From: Triplophysa rosa
Taxonomy: Eukaryota > Chordata > Actinopteri > Cypriniformes > Nemacheilidae
Assembly: GCF_024868665.1 (NCBI RefSeq)
Contig: NC_079907.1
Coordinates: 15,447,244-15,511,243, forward strand
Direction: 5' to 3'
DNA: 64,000 nt
The notes under the pieces are model-generated. The model saw only the letters and a list, made by a program, of their open reading frames with translations. It made no database searches and was not told where the DNA came from. Made by a program: the position numbers and the translations under genes. Below, piece by piece: positions 1 through 11,759 of the stretch (the first letter of the stretch is position 1; each line of letters starts with the position of its first letter).

Positions 1-1065
1 AAGCCCTTTCTGTGAAACCTGGCCTAAGACTTCAGTTTTCCCTTCATTAAATTAAAAAAATTTGAGGCCATCCAGGTCCTAACCTCCTCAAGACAGTTCA
101 ACAGTGGTGCTAACGATTTTGCATCCTGACGGTTCAAGGGAAGGTAGAGTTGCGTATCATCTGCATAGCAATGAAATGAAATGCCTTATTTCCTAAAAAT
201 AAGCCCTAGCGGAAGTAGATATAAAGAAAATAGAACAGGACCAAGAATGGAACCCTTCGGGACACCGCACGAAAGAGAAGCAGCAGAAATAAATTCCCCG
301 AGGCGGACTGAAAAACTTCTGTCAGACAAATCTGAACCACTCCAACGCAGTCCCTCTAACTCCAACGCAATGCTCTAATCTAGAAAGCAGGATATTATGG
401 TCTACAGTGTCAAATGCAGCCGTAAGATCCAGGAGCATGAGGACGGCCCAATCACAGTCAGTGGCCAATAAAAGATCATTAAAAACGTTCAACAGGGCTG
501 TTTCTGTACTATGGAGTCATTTAAAACCAGACTGAAACACTTCTTGCAAACCACGTTGGCTTAAAAATGATTGCAATTGTGTAAAAACAACCTTCTCTAA
601 TATTTTAGATTGGAATGGTAGCTTTGAAATAGGCCTAAAGTTATCAAGAATCGAGGTATCCAAGTTTAACTCTACAAAGACAAATGAGCGAAAGCGGGTA
701 GACTGAGACTCATCGACCGAACCGACCACCGGTACCAACCAGGTATCCACAGATTCCAAGGAGCAACGTATTAGATGACCCTTGATCTTTACCAGTAGGC
801 CACCGTGTTTACCCTGTCGTCTCTGATGTTTTCACCTGAAAGATGGATGCGGTGTTCGACAGAGGTAAGCAGGTAACCCACGTAGAAGTGGAGGAGGGGG
901 CAGCGCTTTGTGTTTGCCCAAATCATGGATACATTTATATTCCATTGCTGATCTGATGTTGAGAAGCACTTGGCGATCATACACCAGTAGAGAGTCTGCA
1001 AACGATAAAAACAACACAAACACAGATAAAGCAGATGGCCGGCTGAACACACTGGCGCCATCTTT
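1..1065 (-). mobile_element. LINE fragment (L2/CR1-like), minus strand, internally deleted
   Basis: Read on the minus strand, the block begins near 1065 with a short 5' leader containing AAGATGGCGCC. It then jumps, around 690-660, straight into reverse-transcriptase coding sequence with a DNFRPISKLPF-like motif. Further along, at 156-167, the minus strand encodes YADD, the RT catalytic box. At about 240-280 the reading resembles the 'GxxLGP' stretch that precedes the catalytic box in L2-like LINEs. The endonuclease and the start of RT are missing, so this is an internally deleted copy. Frames are broken and no intact protein is possible. The element runs off the left window edge. Assignment to L2/CR1 rests on motif resemblance to the better-preserved copy at 22117-25731. 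Confidence 0.7.
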
Positions 1066-1082
1066 TTGATGAAGACGCCTTT

Positions 1083-1480
1083 ATGGATGACCTAACTGTG
1101 ACAGCAGCTTCAGTTCCGGGGTACAGATGGCTTGTTCAGGGGCTCCAACGTCTCATCCAATGGGCAAGGATGAGTTTTAAGCCAGCCAAATGCAGGTCCC
1201 TGGTCCTAAAGAAAGGCAAAGTGGCCGACCGGTTCAACAAAATTCGACCGGTCACAAATTCCATCAGTAACAGAAAGACCGGTCAAGAGCTTGAGGAAGA
1301 TCTTTGACAGCTCCCTGAAGGATACAACTGCTCTCCAACAAACCAGGAACGACGTGACGAACTGGCTCACTGCAGAAGACAAGTCAGGACTTCCAGGAAA
1401 GTATAAAACCTGGATGTACCAGCACGGAAGTATGACCAGACACTGGGTAATAGAAATTCTTGTCAACACACAATGTGCTT
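1083..1480 (+). mobile_element. Non-LTR reverse transcriptase fragment, plus strand
   Basis: The plus strand encodes FMDDLTV at about 1080-1100, an RT catalytic-box variant. After it come an RT thumb-like segment (IQWARMSFKPAK) and, one frame over from 1291, a continuation with SSLKDTTALQQ and DKSGLPGKYK. The frame change near 1290 indicates an indel. The fragment is opposite in orientation to the neighbouring LINE and appears to be a different LINE lineage. The clade cannot be fixed by eye. It starts abruptly beside the 5' end of the minus-strand LINE, so the two may be adjacent independent insertions. Confidence 0.6.
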
Positions 1481-1629
1481 CAAACAACATTCTGTGTTAT
1501 TGGTCAATTATGATACCAATAGTCACAGATATTTCACACAGATATTTATTTTATCCAGTTTTGTCAACATTAGTTCTTTTAGATCAATTGGTAAAGAATT
1601 GCGTTATGCACAAAGGTCATGGTTTCTAA

Positions 1630-3869
1630 AACCATGGAATGCACTGCTGTAATGGAAAAAATGCATAAAAGTGAAATGTATATGTAGATCTATACAGCAT
1701 TTCTGTAACTCAAATAACAGAGCATATCATGCACACTGCCATGGGTTCAATTTAAAGAGGATGCCCATGCTGATAAAAAGCGTAGCTTGAATGCTCTGTA
1801 TGTTAGTTTGCAAAGTGTCTGCCAAATGAATAAGATTTATATATCAATTCAATTTAAACTTCACCTATTTAAACAATATAAAGCCCACAATTACACCACA
1901 GCTGTTCAACTTTGAAGTGCCCTATAGCTCTGTATTTATGCTGTTATCATTACTGACTCACACTAGGAATACATAATGACTTACTTTCACTGCCAATTGA
2001 AGAATGACTCACGCATGTAGCATATCGATGTGTCTGTTGACCACAGTTTGTCTTGAACACTTCAGAAGAATTTTAAAGCGTCACTGAACTGTTTTAATGA
2101 ATGAGCTTCATTGCTATGAAAATAAGTCCTGCTACATAATGATTGTTGACTCGGCTAAACTGAAAAGAAAAATCTGTCAGGAGAAGGTGCTTGGCAGCCT
2201 ACCAGATTTATGGCTAAGCTGTGTAACTTAGCCTCCTTGAGAACTTAGCCATAACCAGGCGCAAGGTCAAAACGAAAATGATCCAGTGTTCATATTGTAC
2301 TAGCGTTCCCTGCTGCTTGCCTCAGGCTAAGTCGCTACATCTCACAAATGTCATTTTGGTCTAACTAAACCAAAAGTACATAATGTCTTCCCTATCCAGC
2401 ATTAAATTACTTTGCACTCTCTTCACACCTCAAAAGCTGTGAGGACAAAGCATCTCAGCATTCGTACAGCGGCGTGTGACTTGTCTTACCTAATGCTCAT
2501 TCAGCTTTTTTTTAAACTCTTGTGTAACAATGAGATGAGACAGCTCAGGCTAATGTCACTCTATTTCCATTCGGGAAATGTAATGTTTCCACTCCAAGCC
2601 CACCCACTTCACACTCCTCTCTGTAATCCTCTCGGCTCAAATGGGAATGTCCCTGTGAGAATGAGATGGAAGAAGAATATGGCACATTAGTTGTGTTCCT
2701 GGTTGTTTATAACAGATGAGCCGTCGCATGGCACCTTCTTTTCTTTCATTTGCCTTGCAGCATCTATAAGGCTTTGTAAGTGGCAACCACTTTGTTGAAA
2801 ACTCCTCCCATTCTAGAACTTTGGCTGTTTGTTTGATCTCATTTAGATTTTTACTAACCATTTTGTTCTCCTCATTGTCTTGGATAATTGATTATAGTTT
2901 GTTTTGCAGCTCTTCTGTAATAATTCATGCCTATTTTTCTAAGAAATACCTAATCTGTCACCCTCTGAGCGATTCACTGGTAACGAAATGCTCCATGACT
3001 CTTCACAGATAGGGACATCAGTCACTGCATTATTTGACAGAATTGTTCACAGATTTAAGAATAAAAGGAAATGACTAAGTTCCTGCACTGTTTTTAAACT
3101 ACAGTGCAGTTCAAAAAATTGCTTTGGAAAGTTCTTGTATTGTCTCAAAGCATATAGATTTTATGTCACAATAGCACAATGCATTATAGGAAAATCATTC
3201 TTTCCCTCTCCACGCACACACACTAAAAGTGTCGAACGGTGCACACGTTATTTAATCAAATTCCTGTACTAACTTGAGTTACCAAAATTGGCACAAAAGT
3301 CAATTTCTTGGCCACAAAGAGTGGACATGCTTTGACAGCTCACAGATTTCCTCGAACCTGTATAGAAACGGAGGTTTGTTTTGCGCTTTAATAAATCATA
3401 TCTATCCAACGGGAGAGAATCTCTGGAGAAAGGCTATGTAAGTAATGAGACGAGAAGCCAATCAGCCATACAACACCGTACCTCCAGTTAGAAGGCTGAA
3501 ATTAAAGAACTAAATCATGCGTGCACTAAATTTTCTCTAAATCTCCAGGGCTGTCCTGTGTTGACTGGAATCAAACTTCTTTCCAAGTGGCCCATCTGCC
3601 TAAGACGTGCTTAACATCTCGGCTACAAAAGGAAACTTTTCTTTGAGAGTTGCACTCAATTTTATTGCTTTCGAACAGCTCGAGCTGTCTCGACTCATAT
3701 GAGGAGGATGAGAAGAGGGAGAAATTACCCTGAACCATCATTCACAAAACTTTGACAGCCCGGTAACTCTTCTACAACACTTCCGTTTTAAAGAGCGGCC
3801 CCACTGCTGGCCATCACACAACAGTGGGTTGAGAATCAGACTATGATAACTGACATCTAAACCCAGAGG
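1630..3869. other. Non-coding stretch, nothing recognised
   Basis: AT-rich sequence with only short chance reading frames. No splice-bounded exon, RNA gene or clear repeat was seen. Confidence 0.5.
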
Positions 3870-4126
3870 AGCATTGTAACGCAGTTCAATAGAAGGGAAG
3901 GAAGGAGGCGGGAACCGGCGAACATTTAACACACTTTAATCAAGAATAAACAAACAATAACACGGAAGTAAAAGGCCTGCAGCCACCTCACGGTCGACTG
4001 CCGGCCACACAAACATAAATAAAACTTAACACTTCCGGGCCCGGTCCTCTCTCGTCGGCAGTCCCGTTGCTCGTCCTCTTATGCTCCCTAGCTCCCCCGT
4101 GAGGCATGCAGGACCGGTGCGCGTAC

Positions 4127-4203
4127 AGCTGATACTCATTATCACTCACGCCACCGGCCCCGCCTTCCTGCCCCATGGCTCTCGTCCCGCCTTCCTCGCT
4201 ACA
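4127..4203. repeat. First copy of 77-bp direct repeat inside the LTR remnant
   Basis: Begins AGCTGATACTCATTATCACT and ends CCTCGCTACA. It repeats at 4339-4415 with a few substitutions. Because both copies end at the LTR terminus ACA, 4339-4415 is plausibly the start (minus strand) of a second LTR. Confidence 0.8.
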
Positions 4204-4338
4204 TACCCCCATCGCCCCTCACAGGCCGGGGGGTACCACCGCGCCTGTGCTTACTCCCCCCGGGGGGCCCCCCTTGAGAGCCCCAGCGCCTGGGGGTACG
4301 CACCGACGAGACGAGAGAACGGAGCCGGGAGCACCCCG

Positions 4339-4415
4339 AGCTGATACTCATTATCACTCACGCCACCGGCCCCGCCTTCCTTCCCTACGGCTCTCGTCCC
4401 GCCTTCCTCGCTACA
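4339..4415. repeat. Second copy of 77-bp direct repeat inside the LTR remnant
   Basis: Near-identical to 4127-4203. The intervening 4204-4338 is extremely C/G-rich and could be a residual internal region. Confidence 0.8.
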
Positions 4416-4509
4416 AGCATGTCATCATATATTTTCCTAGACAGTAGCAATAGTCCTCTGTTGGGTTTTAGCCAGCAAGAATCTAAAGTATAAGAATGGG
4501 TTCTATGTC

Positions 4510-4860
4510 TAAACTATGTCTTCAGAGGTGACCTTACATAATGAAGCGTTATGTTTTTATTACCTTAGAATGAGCTATTTCTATCTACGTACACCGCGGG
4601 TCCCATTGCATGGAATTCACCATGTTGTTTCTACAGTAGCCCTAAACGGACAAACTGCTCTACAGAGTGCGTTTTGTAAAAACGTTCTCTCCTTCGACAA
4701 AGAAGCGAAAATGCGTTTACATCTTTGTCCTGTGTCAGTCACTGTAGTGCTTCAAAAAGGAGGAGGAAGGGTTTGGAGTGAGCCGTTGGTTGCAATTCAC
4801 AACTTCACCACTAGATACCGCTACATTTCATGCACTGGATCTTTAACTAGAATTTAATTA
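4510..4860. repeat. Dispersed repeat, copy A (related to 54730-54955)
   Basis: Shares the order of short blocks TTCAGAGGTG, ACCTTA.(A/G)TAATGAA, TACCTTAGAAT, GAATTCACC and AAACGGACAAAC with 54730-54955. It looks like a diverged, high-copy teleost repeat. The open frame here (4516-4857) is not conserved in the other copy, so I do not call it a gene. Confidence 0.55.
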
Positions 4861-6440
4861 TATCCTTTTATCTAAACCTAAACCTTAACAAAAATCCTGT
4901 CATCATTTTCTGGTTCTGTTTTTTGACTGATAGTCACTAGTCGGATTTCCATCCAAGCGTGATGCTAATAAAGTTTGCAATAACAGATGGAAAACCTAAT
5001 TCGAAATTGGTGCGTTTTCATCAAGTTTCTTGAGCGGATCATAGTGGTATTGGTAACCTAGTAACCAACAAAAAAGATCTGGAATCCAGAAAGACACCAT
5101 CAGCTTAGTCTCATGTGTTTATGTTCGCTATGTCAGAATTTATTCGGCAAACATTTCCATCTTCCATTATTTGCATTAGCTGTTTTTGTAAAACAGAAAA
5201 AAAACCTCAAGTGAGCGTTAAAACTTGTTATATGTACGAAATGTGCGAATTGAGGAATTTTCTTTCAAAATTTGTCTTTTCCATTACTTGTTTCTGTTGC
5301 GAAACTTCAAAATGCACATAAAACAAGGGTGATGGAAACCTGGCAAGTGTGTTAGAATTATACAAATTATACTATTTTGAAATTCTTGTTGTGTCGTGGA
5401 CAAGAAACTTCAGACTATACATTGCTTTCTGACAAGTAATCACTTTTACTTATTTCGTCGTCATTGAGAAGGTAGAACCATCATCTGACTTACACAAAGA
5501 ATGACGCGGCCTGTTTTGTATTGTCTGTCTCATGGTCAGAATTAATGATTTACTAGCTTTACTAGAATGATTTACACAGTGTTGGTTGTTGTCGTATACT
5601 TTGACAAACTATACGGGACAAAATGATTGAGTCTTGCGGCCCAAAAACTAAAAAATATAATATTTATGTGGAGTTTATGTAGTGTTTCAAATCATTCACT
5701 TATGAGGCTCGGCATCAGCACTTAGAAGGCAGCTGCCTATGTAGACAGCAAGCAAGGCAACTGTTTTTGGAACAGATCATAAGTGTGGGTGTTGAGAAAA
5801 CTCTTGGTAAATAAGACGGATATACTAAAGGAGAGAGGTTTTTAAAATGTTATTCATATGTATTTTTTTAAAGGCAGAGAGTGAGATAGCGCAGAGACAG
5901 AGACGTTTTACACATCATAGCCAATTAAATTGTTTATCATATCACCACCTGTTTAAAGGCGTCTTGTGTGTAGGCAGTGTTTGCACTTCCTCCACTGAAT
6001 AAAAGGCAAGATCTGCATAAGTTAAGAAGGTTTCATCATTTCTGAGTTAAGTGTCATTTCACGTTATGTAAAATCTCAGTTGCATCATCCATCCTTTAAA
6101 AAACGATTTTGGTTTACATACTATTTTGTTGCGGCTGTGTATATCATACTATACTTCAATCAAATCCAATGGTTACCTTTGCTTACAAGTGCCACAGTCT
6201 TCACTGAAAAATTGATTTGTTCTGAGAAACAATGCCAGGCATTGCATAAAAACCAGTTACCTGAATGCAATAATGCATTAAAAAATCTAGCAACAGCCCG
6301 GACACAATGTATGATAGTTTAACAAAATTCAATGACAAATAAGAATTCTCATATGATCACTATACGATTATTATAAGTTTCACATGAGACCAGGTTGGGA
6401 ACTAATATTTTTCTTTAGTTCGGGGAAACATTAATCTCTT
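4861..6440. other. Non-coding stretch, nothing recognised
   Basis: AT-rich, with only short reading frames. No repeat or RNA gene was identified. Confidence 0.5.
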
Positions 6441-6444
6441 TTAA

Positions 6445-7072
6445 CCCTTGTATGGTGTTCGGGTCTGTGGGACTCATTTAAATTTTTTATCAAAAGAAAA
6501 ATGATACAATTATTATTTTTTTTAAATTCAAACTCATTGGCCTTGGCTTATTTTCTACATATATCAGGACAATTTTTCAATGACCGCACACTGTACACCG
6601 CCCTACACATTTATAATACATACAGGATGTTTAGGTCCACTGGACCCAGGGCTTATAAAATTGTGGTAACTGTAGGTTCTGTGTACCTTAATTGTGTCCT
6701 CTTCATGTCTGGGCCTCCTTGTGGTATGCTTGTGTGTATTTCTGTATGCGTGTGTGTGAGAGAGTGTGTTTGAGAGTGTGTGTAAGTGTGAGTTTTCTGT
6801 TTCTGCCCCTGCCATTTCCACAAAAAAACGTGGAGCACTTCAATTCATAAATGTAAATTCATAAATGTAATCTAGCAAAGAGGGCAAATATGAACCATAT
6901 ACACTTTACAGTATGCTGTTTAGATTGCTTGTAATTGGGATGAAGTAAACATCATTTAATTATTTTGTGTGTTTGATTGTGTTGAATTCAAATTCAAAAC
7001 CCAAAACTGCAGCGGGTCCACTGGACCGACCAACACTGGCTGAGTAATAAAAATATGAACACCACACAAGGG
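6445..7072. mobile_element. piggyBac-like miniature element flanked by TTAA
   Basis: Termini are CCCTTGTATGGTGTTC at the left and GAACACCACACAAGGG at the right, a 16-bp inverted repeat with one mismatch. TTAA flanks it on both sides (6441-6444 and 7073-7076). TTAA target duplication and CCC-starting ends are the hallmark of the piggyBac superfamily. The 628-bp interior has no transposase, so it is non-autonomous. Near each end lies a palindromic GGTCCACTGGACC-like block (about 6632-6644 and 7015-7027), probably part of a sub-terminal repeat structure. A GT-rich run lies at about 6727-6790. Confidence 0.82.
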
Positions 7073-7076
7073 TTAA

Positions 7077-8544
7077 CAGGAGCCTTGAACTTGCTGAATG
7101 TGGACAAATTTCTAACCTCTCCAAACGAATAAAATATTTCATTATTTTTTAGAACGAGCAAAGCGTTTTTTTATTACTCATTTGTACAATTATCATAATG
7201 ATTTTTGTACACTTCAGCACTACCCTACATATTCATGTAGCATGTAGTGTGCACAACGTCTTAAATGATCACACTGAATTACAGACTATTTTGCCACAGG
7301 GCCTGGTGCTGATGTTGCTATAGTACAGCCAGGACAAATGTAATATTAAAGTGTTATGAAACTGTGTTCATGAATAATACAGTGGTGGGAGCTCTGCTGA
7401 CCGCTTTACCAAACACTCAGTTGTATTAGCATAGTCAGCACCAGTCAGCGTGAAACTTTGCATAAGGGAAATAAAAATATGTCATGGTTACATAGTCATA
7501 GTCTTGTTTGGAGTGAAAAAGAGCATATTTTTGAACTAGACATCCATTTGAAATCCAGGGAGCATTGATGTAATAAAAAATATATAGCTCTATTTTTACA
7601 AGTTCATTTACAGCATTCCTGAAGCTTAGTTGGTTGCTAGCAATACCAAGGTCATGAGTTTATATAAGGAGCAAATATAAAATGTATACCTTGAATCCAA
7701 AATCCATAAAATAATAATGAATTGGCAATATTTTTGCTAAAGATACACACTAGATTCTTGTTGTTTCTTATGCTTCCCGTGAGCCGATCCACAGCTTCGT
7801 TCAAAGTCGAAGAAACGCACAAGGTGACTGATGCTCTAAAAAAAACTTTGATATGCATCAATGAGAAAAGCAATAAGCATCTTCAATCTAACAAGAAAAA
7901 AGCATTAGTACCTGCCGTGCCAAGACATTAAAGCGAGGCATTGGATTTGTGTGTTTTGTCCAACAAAAACAGATGGTTGGATTTGGCAGTCAAGTAAGGT
8001 GGCTAATAAATTCCTTCTCGATTGATTTGCCTATTTTTCACATATTGTCTATGAAGCTTGTGAAGGGGAACCAAAACGTATGGAGAAAACGCCAAACTGT
8101 TCTTTACTGTGGCAATTTGTTTGAGCCATCTGTTTTCATTAGATGTGTTGCAGCCATAAGTTCAACTGAACCTGGAAGGAAATTCCAAAGTAGGATAGCT
8201 ATTAGTTTAATCACATGGCTCTAGTTTTGCAAGTATTAAAATAATTTCTTCAGTTCATTTCATGTGCCAAATAACTGTCCCCCAGCAAAATACTTAAAAA
8301 ACAGTCTTTTGTTTTACTCCAAAAGTTTGCAACCAATAGCAAAGTGTTTGCTAAATTAATGTTTTTTGCATGAATTCTGGAACATATACAGGTGAAACAG
8401 CAATGCTCTAATAACTAAACAATCATATTTATTTCAAATCATACAAAATCATATAATTTATAAATTAAAATTATAAGCTTATTGAGTATATACTGTAGAT
8501 TATACTTGACAAAAGTATAAAATAACTACCAGGCCAGTAATAAC
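7077..8544. other. Non-coding stretch, nothing recognised
   Basis: AT-rich sequence without a recognisable gene or repeat boundary. Confidence 0.5.
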
Positions 8545-9011
8545 TGTCATGGTTCTGCCCCACCTTGTCTTGCTTTTCTTGACCTAGTGGCAGAACTATG
8601 ATAGAACCTCTTGTTTTATGTGGAGAGAGTCAGTTTTGGCATTCCATATACTCCCTCTCTCCAGTGTGGCGTCTCTGTTCCCGCCCTTTCGTCTCGTTAT
8701 TGCTTGTTAATTAGCTCATGTCCCGCACCTGTCCCCTTCTTGATTTAGTCCCCTTTATATAGTCCTCTTGTTTCATTGTCCTGTGCTGAATCATTGTACT
8801 GTCGTGTGAGTGTCATATGTGGTGATTTCCTGTCTTGTCAGTGTAGTTTAGTTATTTTGTATTTAATTCAAGTGTTGTCTTAGCCTGGTTAGGTGTAGTT
8901 AGTCCTTGTCCTTAGTGTCATGTTTTATACCCTTGTGTTTTGTTATGTTACCCCCGAATAGGCGAATCAGCTGGCGCACCCCTAAAGGAAGAGCTCAGCT
9001 CATCTCGTAAC
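8545..9011 (+). mobile_element. LTR copy of the TGTCATGGTTCTGCC family, diverged 3' end
   Basis: Starts TGTCATGGTTCTGCC and carries blocks shared with 10030-10535 and 52367-52912: GTGGAGAGA, CTCTCTCCAGTGT, GTCCCGC and CTCTTGTTTCATTGTCCTGTG. The typical 3' end of the family (AATAAA followed by CCTGCATCTGGGTTC and TGACA) is not present. It ends instead near a CCCCGAATAGGCGAATC stretch, so the copy is truncated or recombined. No convincing target duplication. Confidence 0.65.
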
Positions 9012-10024
9012 AAATGCTTTACAGTTATCGTCTTGTCAGCATTCACCGCTCAATGGTGCCATCTCTGGGTATTTATATCATCCCCTGGCATTTTTTAGTT
9101 TGTCAGTATGGAAGTGAACAAGAATGAAGCGGAGAAGTGTATCGAAATCTGAAGATTTCAAGTTCCATATTTACTGTATATGACACTTTGTAACAATGAA
9201 GGCACAGCAATTACATACCTTGAGTATCTGTGACAAACCTACCAAGGCATCTGTTAAAGGTGCCTTTACTTTGAGCATTAGCTCTTTGATTAAAAGTGAC
9301 AATGCAGATACGCTTGGGATTGTCTTTAACTCATTTTGTCTCTGGCTGGTTTAGGTGCAATGGTCAAGTGATTCAACCATATAGTGGATGGCGACGTTTG
9401 TTCAAATTAGTCACGACAAAGGATGAACATCGAAAAAGCAGGAGCTAGGGTTTTTAGAACCACCTCAACAGGTTGGGATTTGTCAGATGACAGTCACCTG
9501 CAGGGTCAACCTTATCTCACAGCAAAGCGTAACTATTTTATGAGGCTCATTTATTTTCCTATGATGTGAATTGTATAAAAAAGGAAGAAATGTAGAAATT
9601 CACACAAACTATAGCCATGCTGTAAAATGGTTACAAAATGCCATGAGATTGTGTTTATAGGACTAGAGCTGTTACACCTCAACCTAATAAAGTTTCTGTC
9701 TACATGCTTATATGCAGTATTGAATGCAACAATATTTATGTAGGCTAAATCAATTATTTAAAATAAAACTTCCTGATGCTGTAAAAAATGCTGTAAAGTA
9801 AATAAATAAAGGCTACAGTGATTTGGGTAAACAGCCATGTATTGGGCATAAATGTTTGCATAAAATTGTATAAATAAATACTATTTACAAAAACTTGAAT
9901 TTATTTTAAGTTGGGACTGGGCCATTGTGCTTTGCAGGTCGAAAACATGTAGGACAGCACATTTAGTTATTTTCTGCTGTGCACATTCCTTACATTTCCA
10001 GTTTTCTTCGAAAATTGTTGATTT
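9012..10024. other. Non-coding stretch, nothing recognised
   Basis: AT-rich. No gene or repeat boundaries seen. Confidence 0.45.
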
Positions 10025-10029
10025 GGCAT

Positions 10030-10535
10030 TGTCACAGTTTGAAGGGAAGAACCCAGATGCAGGCCGCGGTTAACAAAAATATTAAAAAGGTAAAACAAAA
10101 ACCCACGATGGGGGAACAACCACTAACAAAGAGACTTCTCAAAAAAGACAAACAAAAACTTCCCTCTAGGGGGCAAGGCGGGGCAAGGCAAGGCAAGGCA
10201 AGGCAAGGCACAAGGAGGAACAAGCTATATTAGACAGGAACTCACACGAACGAGGAACAATGAACCGACACGGGACAGAAAGAATAGAGGCTCTAAATTG
10301 GGGAACACTAACGAGGGATGATTACACAGGGAGGGTGACGGGCAGGTGACGGGGATCAAACACTAAGGGGAAGCTAATGAGGGAATGAGAGGGCGGGACT
10401 TAGAGACACTGGAGAGAACGCATATTCTGTTGTGACAGACAATAATATGCTTCTCTCCACACAGAATAAGAGGCTCTGCCATGGTTCTGCCACAAGACCA
10501 AGAAAGACATGACAAGAAGAGGCAGAACCATGACA
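10030..10535 (-). mobile_element. Solo LTR, minus strand, with 5-bp target duplication GGCAT
   Basis: The plus strand begins TGTCACAGTTTG and ends GAGGCAGAACCATGACA, and is flanked by GGCAT on both sides (10025-10029 and 10536-10540). On the minus strand it reads TGTCATGGTTCTGCC and ends with CCTGCATCTGGGTTCTTC. These are the same ends as the LTRs of the complete element at 11181-13453. There is no internal sequence, so it is a solo LTR left by LTR-LTR recombination. A short GGCAA-type tandem run (10175-10210) lies inside. Confidence 0.85.
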
Positions 10536-10540
10536 GGCAT

Positions 10541-11174
10541 GCTGTGCCCGAAGTAATCACAAGTAACATTAAATGAAATTGACAATTTGCCTGAATATTA
10601 AAACATAACTAAACAATTTTTATTAATTCTCAGTCTAGTAGGCTATGTCATGACTTATCATAAAAAATTAATGTTTTGAAATAGGGACCTGATCAGTATC
10701 AAACGACAAACATTGCTGTGATTAGTGCACCATTTCCATGACGTTGTCTTTAATTTCAGTTGTTTGAATGCCGCAGGTAACATCACATATTTGAGCACTG
10801 TGAAACAGAAGTGTACATGGTTTACTATAATCACTGCATTGTTGTTTGACCCCAGATATTTCATTCACTCCCCATGGGCTGGTGAGAGAAAACATGCCCT
10901 GTGTGATCCTTGAGCGAAAGAGTCGTGTTCATTGATAACTGTCATCTCATAACTGTCATGTCATAAAGAAACAGAATTCTTAAGCATGCAGATATCAAAG
11001 CAAAGCGCCCTTTCTTAACCTGATCAGAATGAAATTCCGTCAGGCATCCTTCATTGATAGCAGCTACATGTCTTAAAACCAAGCATTCACATCTAAAGCT
11101 TGCTTAGATGCCTAGAGAAATACAGTATGTGTTATTGATGTAGTTATGACATTTATGAACAGAGGTACAACATG
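10541..11174. other. Non-coding stretch, nothing recognised
   Basis: AT-rich spacer between two members of one LTR family. No gene seen. Confidence 0.45.
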
Positions 11175-11180
11175 CCAGTC

Positions 11181-11723
11181 TGTCATGGTCCTGCCTTCTC
11201 ATTCAGGATTTTCTAGTTATGTGGCAGGATCAGGACAGAGCCCTTAGGTTTTATGTGAGAAAGCCATGGGTTGTTTACGTTTTACATCTTATGTGCTTTC
11301 TCGTGTCTTGTCATTGGCCCCGCCCCTCTCGTTTCATGTATTGCTTCCCTGCCGTGTCTAATGTTTCCCACCTGCCCTGTGTCATTATCCTTCATTTGTC
11401 TTACCTTTAAAATGCCCTCATGTTTCTTTGTCCTGTGCTCATGGATTGTGTATGTACGTGTACCTGTACCTTGTGCTCCTTGTCTCATCCGGTCCAGCAT
11501 TGTGTTTTGTCGTTTTGACATTTGGTCGTGTTAGTTTTTTGTTACTTTGTCCTGCTGTTTTTGCCCCCTCGTGGGAAGTATTTTTGTTTCGAGTATTAGT
11601 TCTGTTCCTGTTTTACTGTCCCTCGTGGGTTTTTTCTTTGTTTTGTGTAATAATAAAGTATTATTATTTAACCCCTTCACTGTTGCCTGCATTTGGGTTC
11701 TTCCTCTCCGTGTGACCGTGACA
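11181..11723 (+). repeat. 5' LTR of the non-autonomous element
   Basis: TGTCATGG...GTGACA, 543 bp. It contains an AATAAAG polyadenylation signal near 11652 and the family-specific CTGCATTTGGGTTC tail. It is homologous to 12938-13453. Confidence 0.88.
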
Positions 11724-11759
11724 GAACGCAAGAGCCAAAACTGAACCCAGTAGGCAGCA

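Larger units (their letters stand above)
3875..4415 (-). mobile_element. LTR-retrotransposon remnant (solo or recombined LTR) with 5-bp target duplication
   Basis: The plus strand begins TGTAACGCAG and ends CCTCGCTACA, giving TGT...ACA termini. It is flanked on both sides by AGCAT (3870-3874 and 4416-4420), a direct 5-bp target duplication. Read on the minus strand it starts TGTAGCGAGG. It carries an attaaa-type polyadenylation region and ends in a CTCCTTCCTTCC-like tract before GTTACA. The solo LTR at 13701-14061 has the same general ends, so both probably belong to one family. The right half is locally very GC-rich. A 77-bp segment is duplicated inside (4127-4203 and 4339-4415). The insertion may therefore be LTR-short spacer-partial LTR rather than a simple solo LTR. 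Confidence 0.8.

Noticed and set aside
4081..4447. GC-rich plus-strand frames at 4.1-4.4 kb
   Set aside because: They lie in the LTR remnant. Proline/histidine-rich by composition only.
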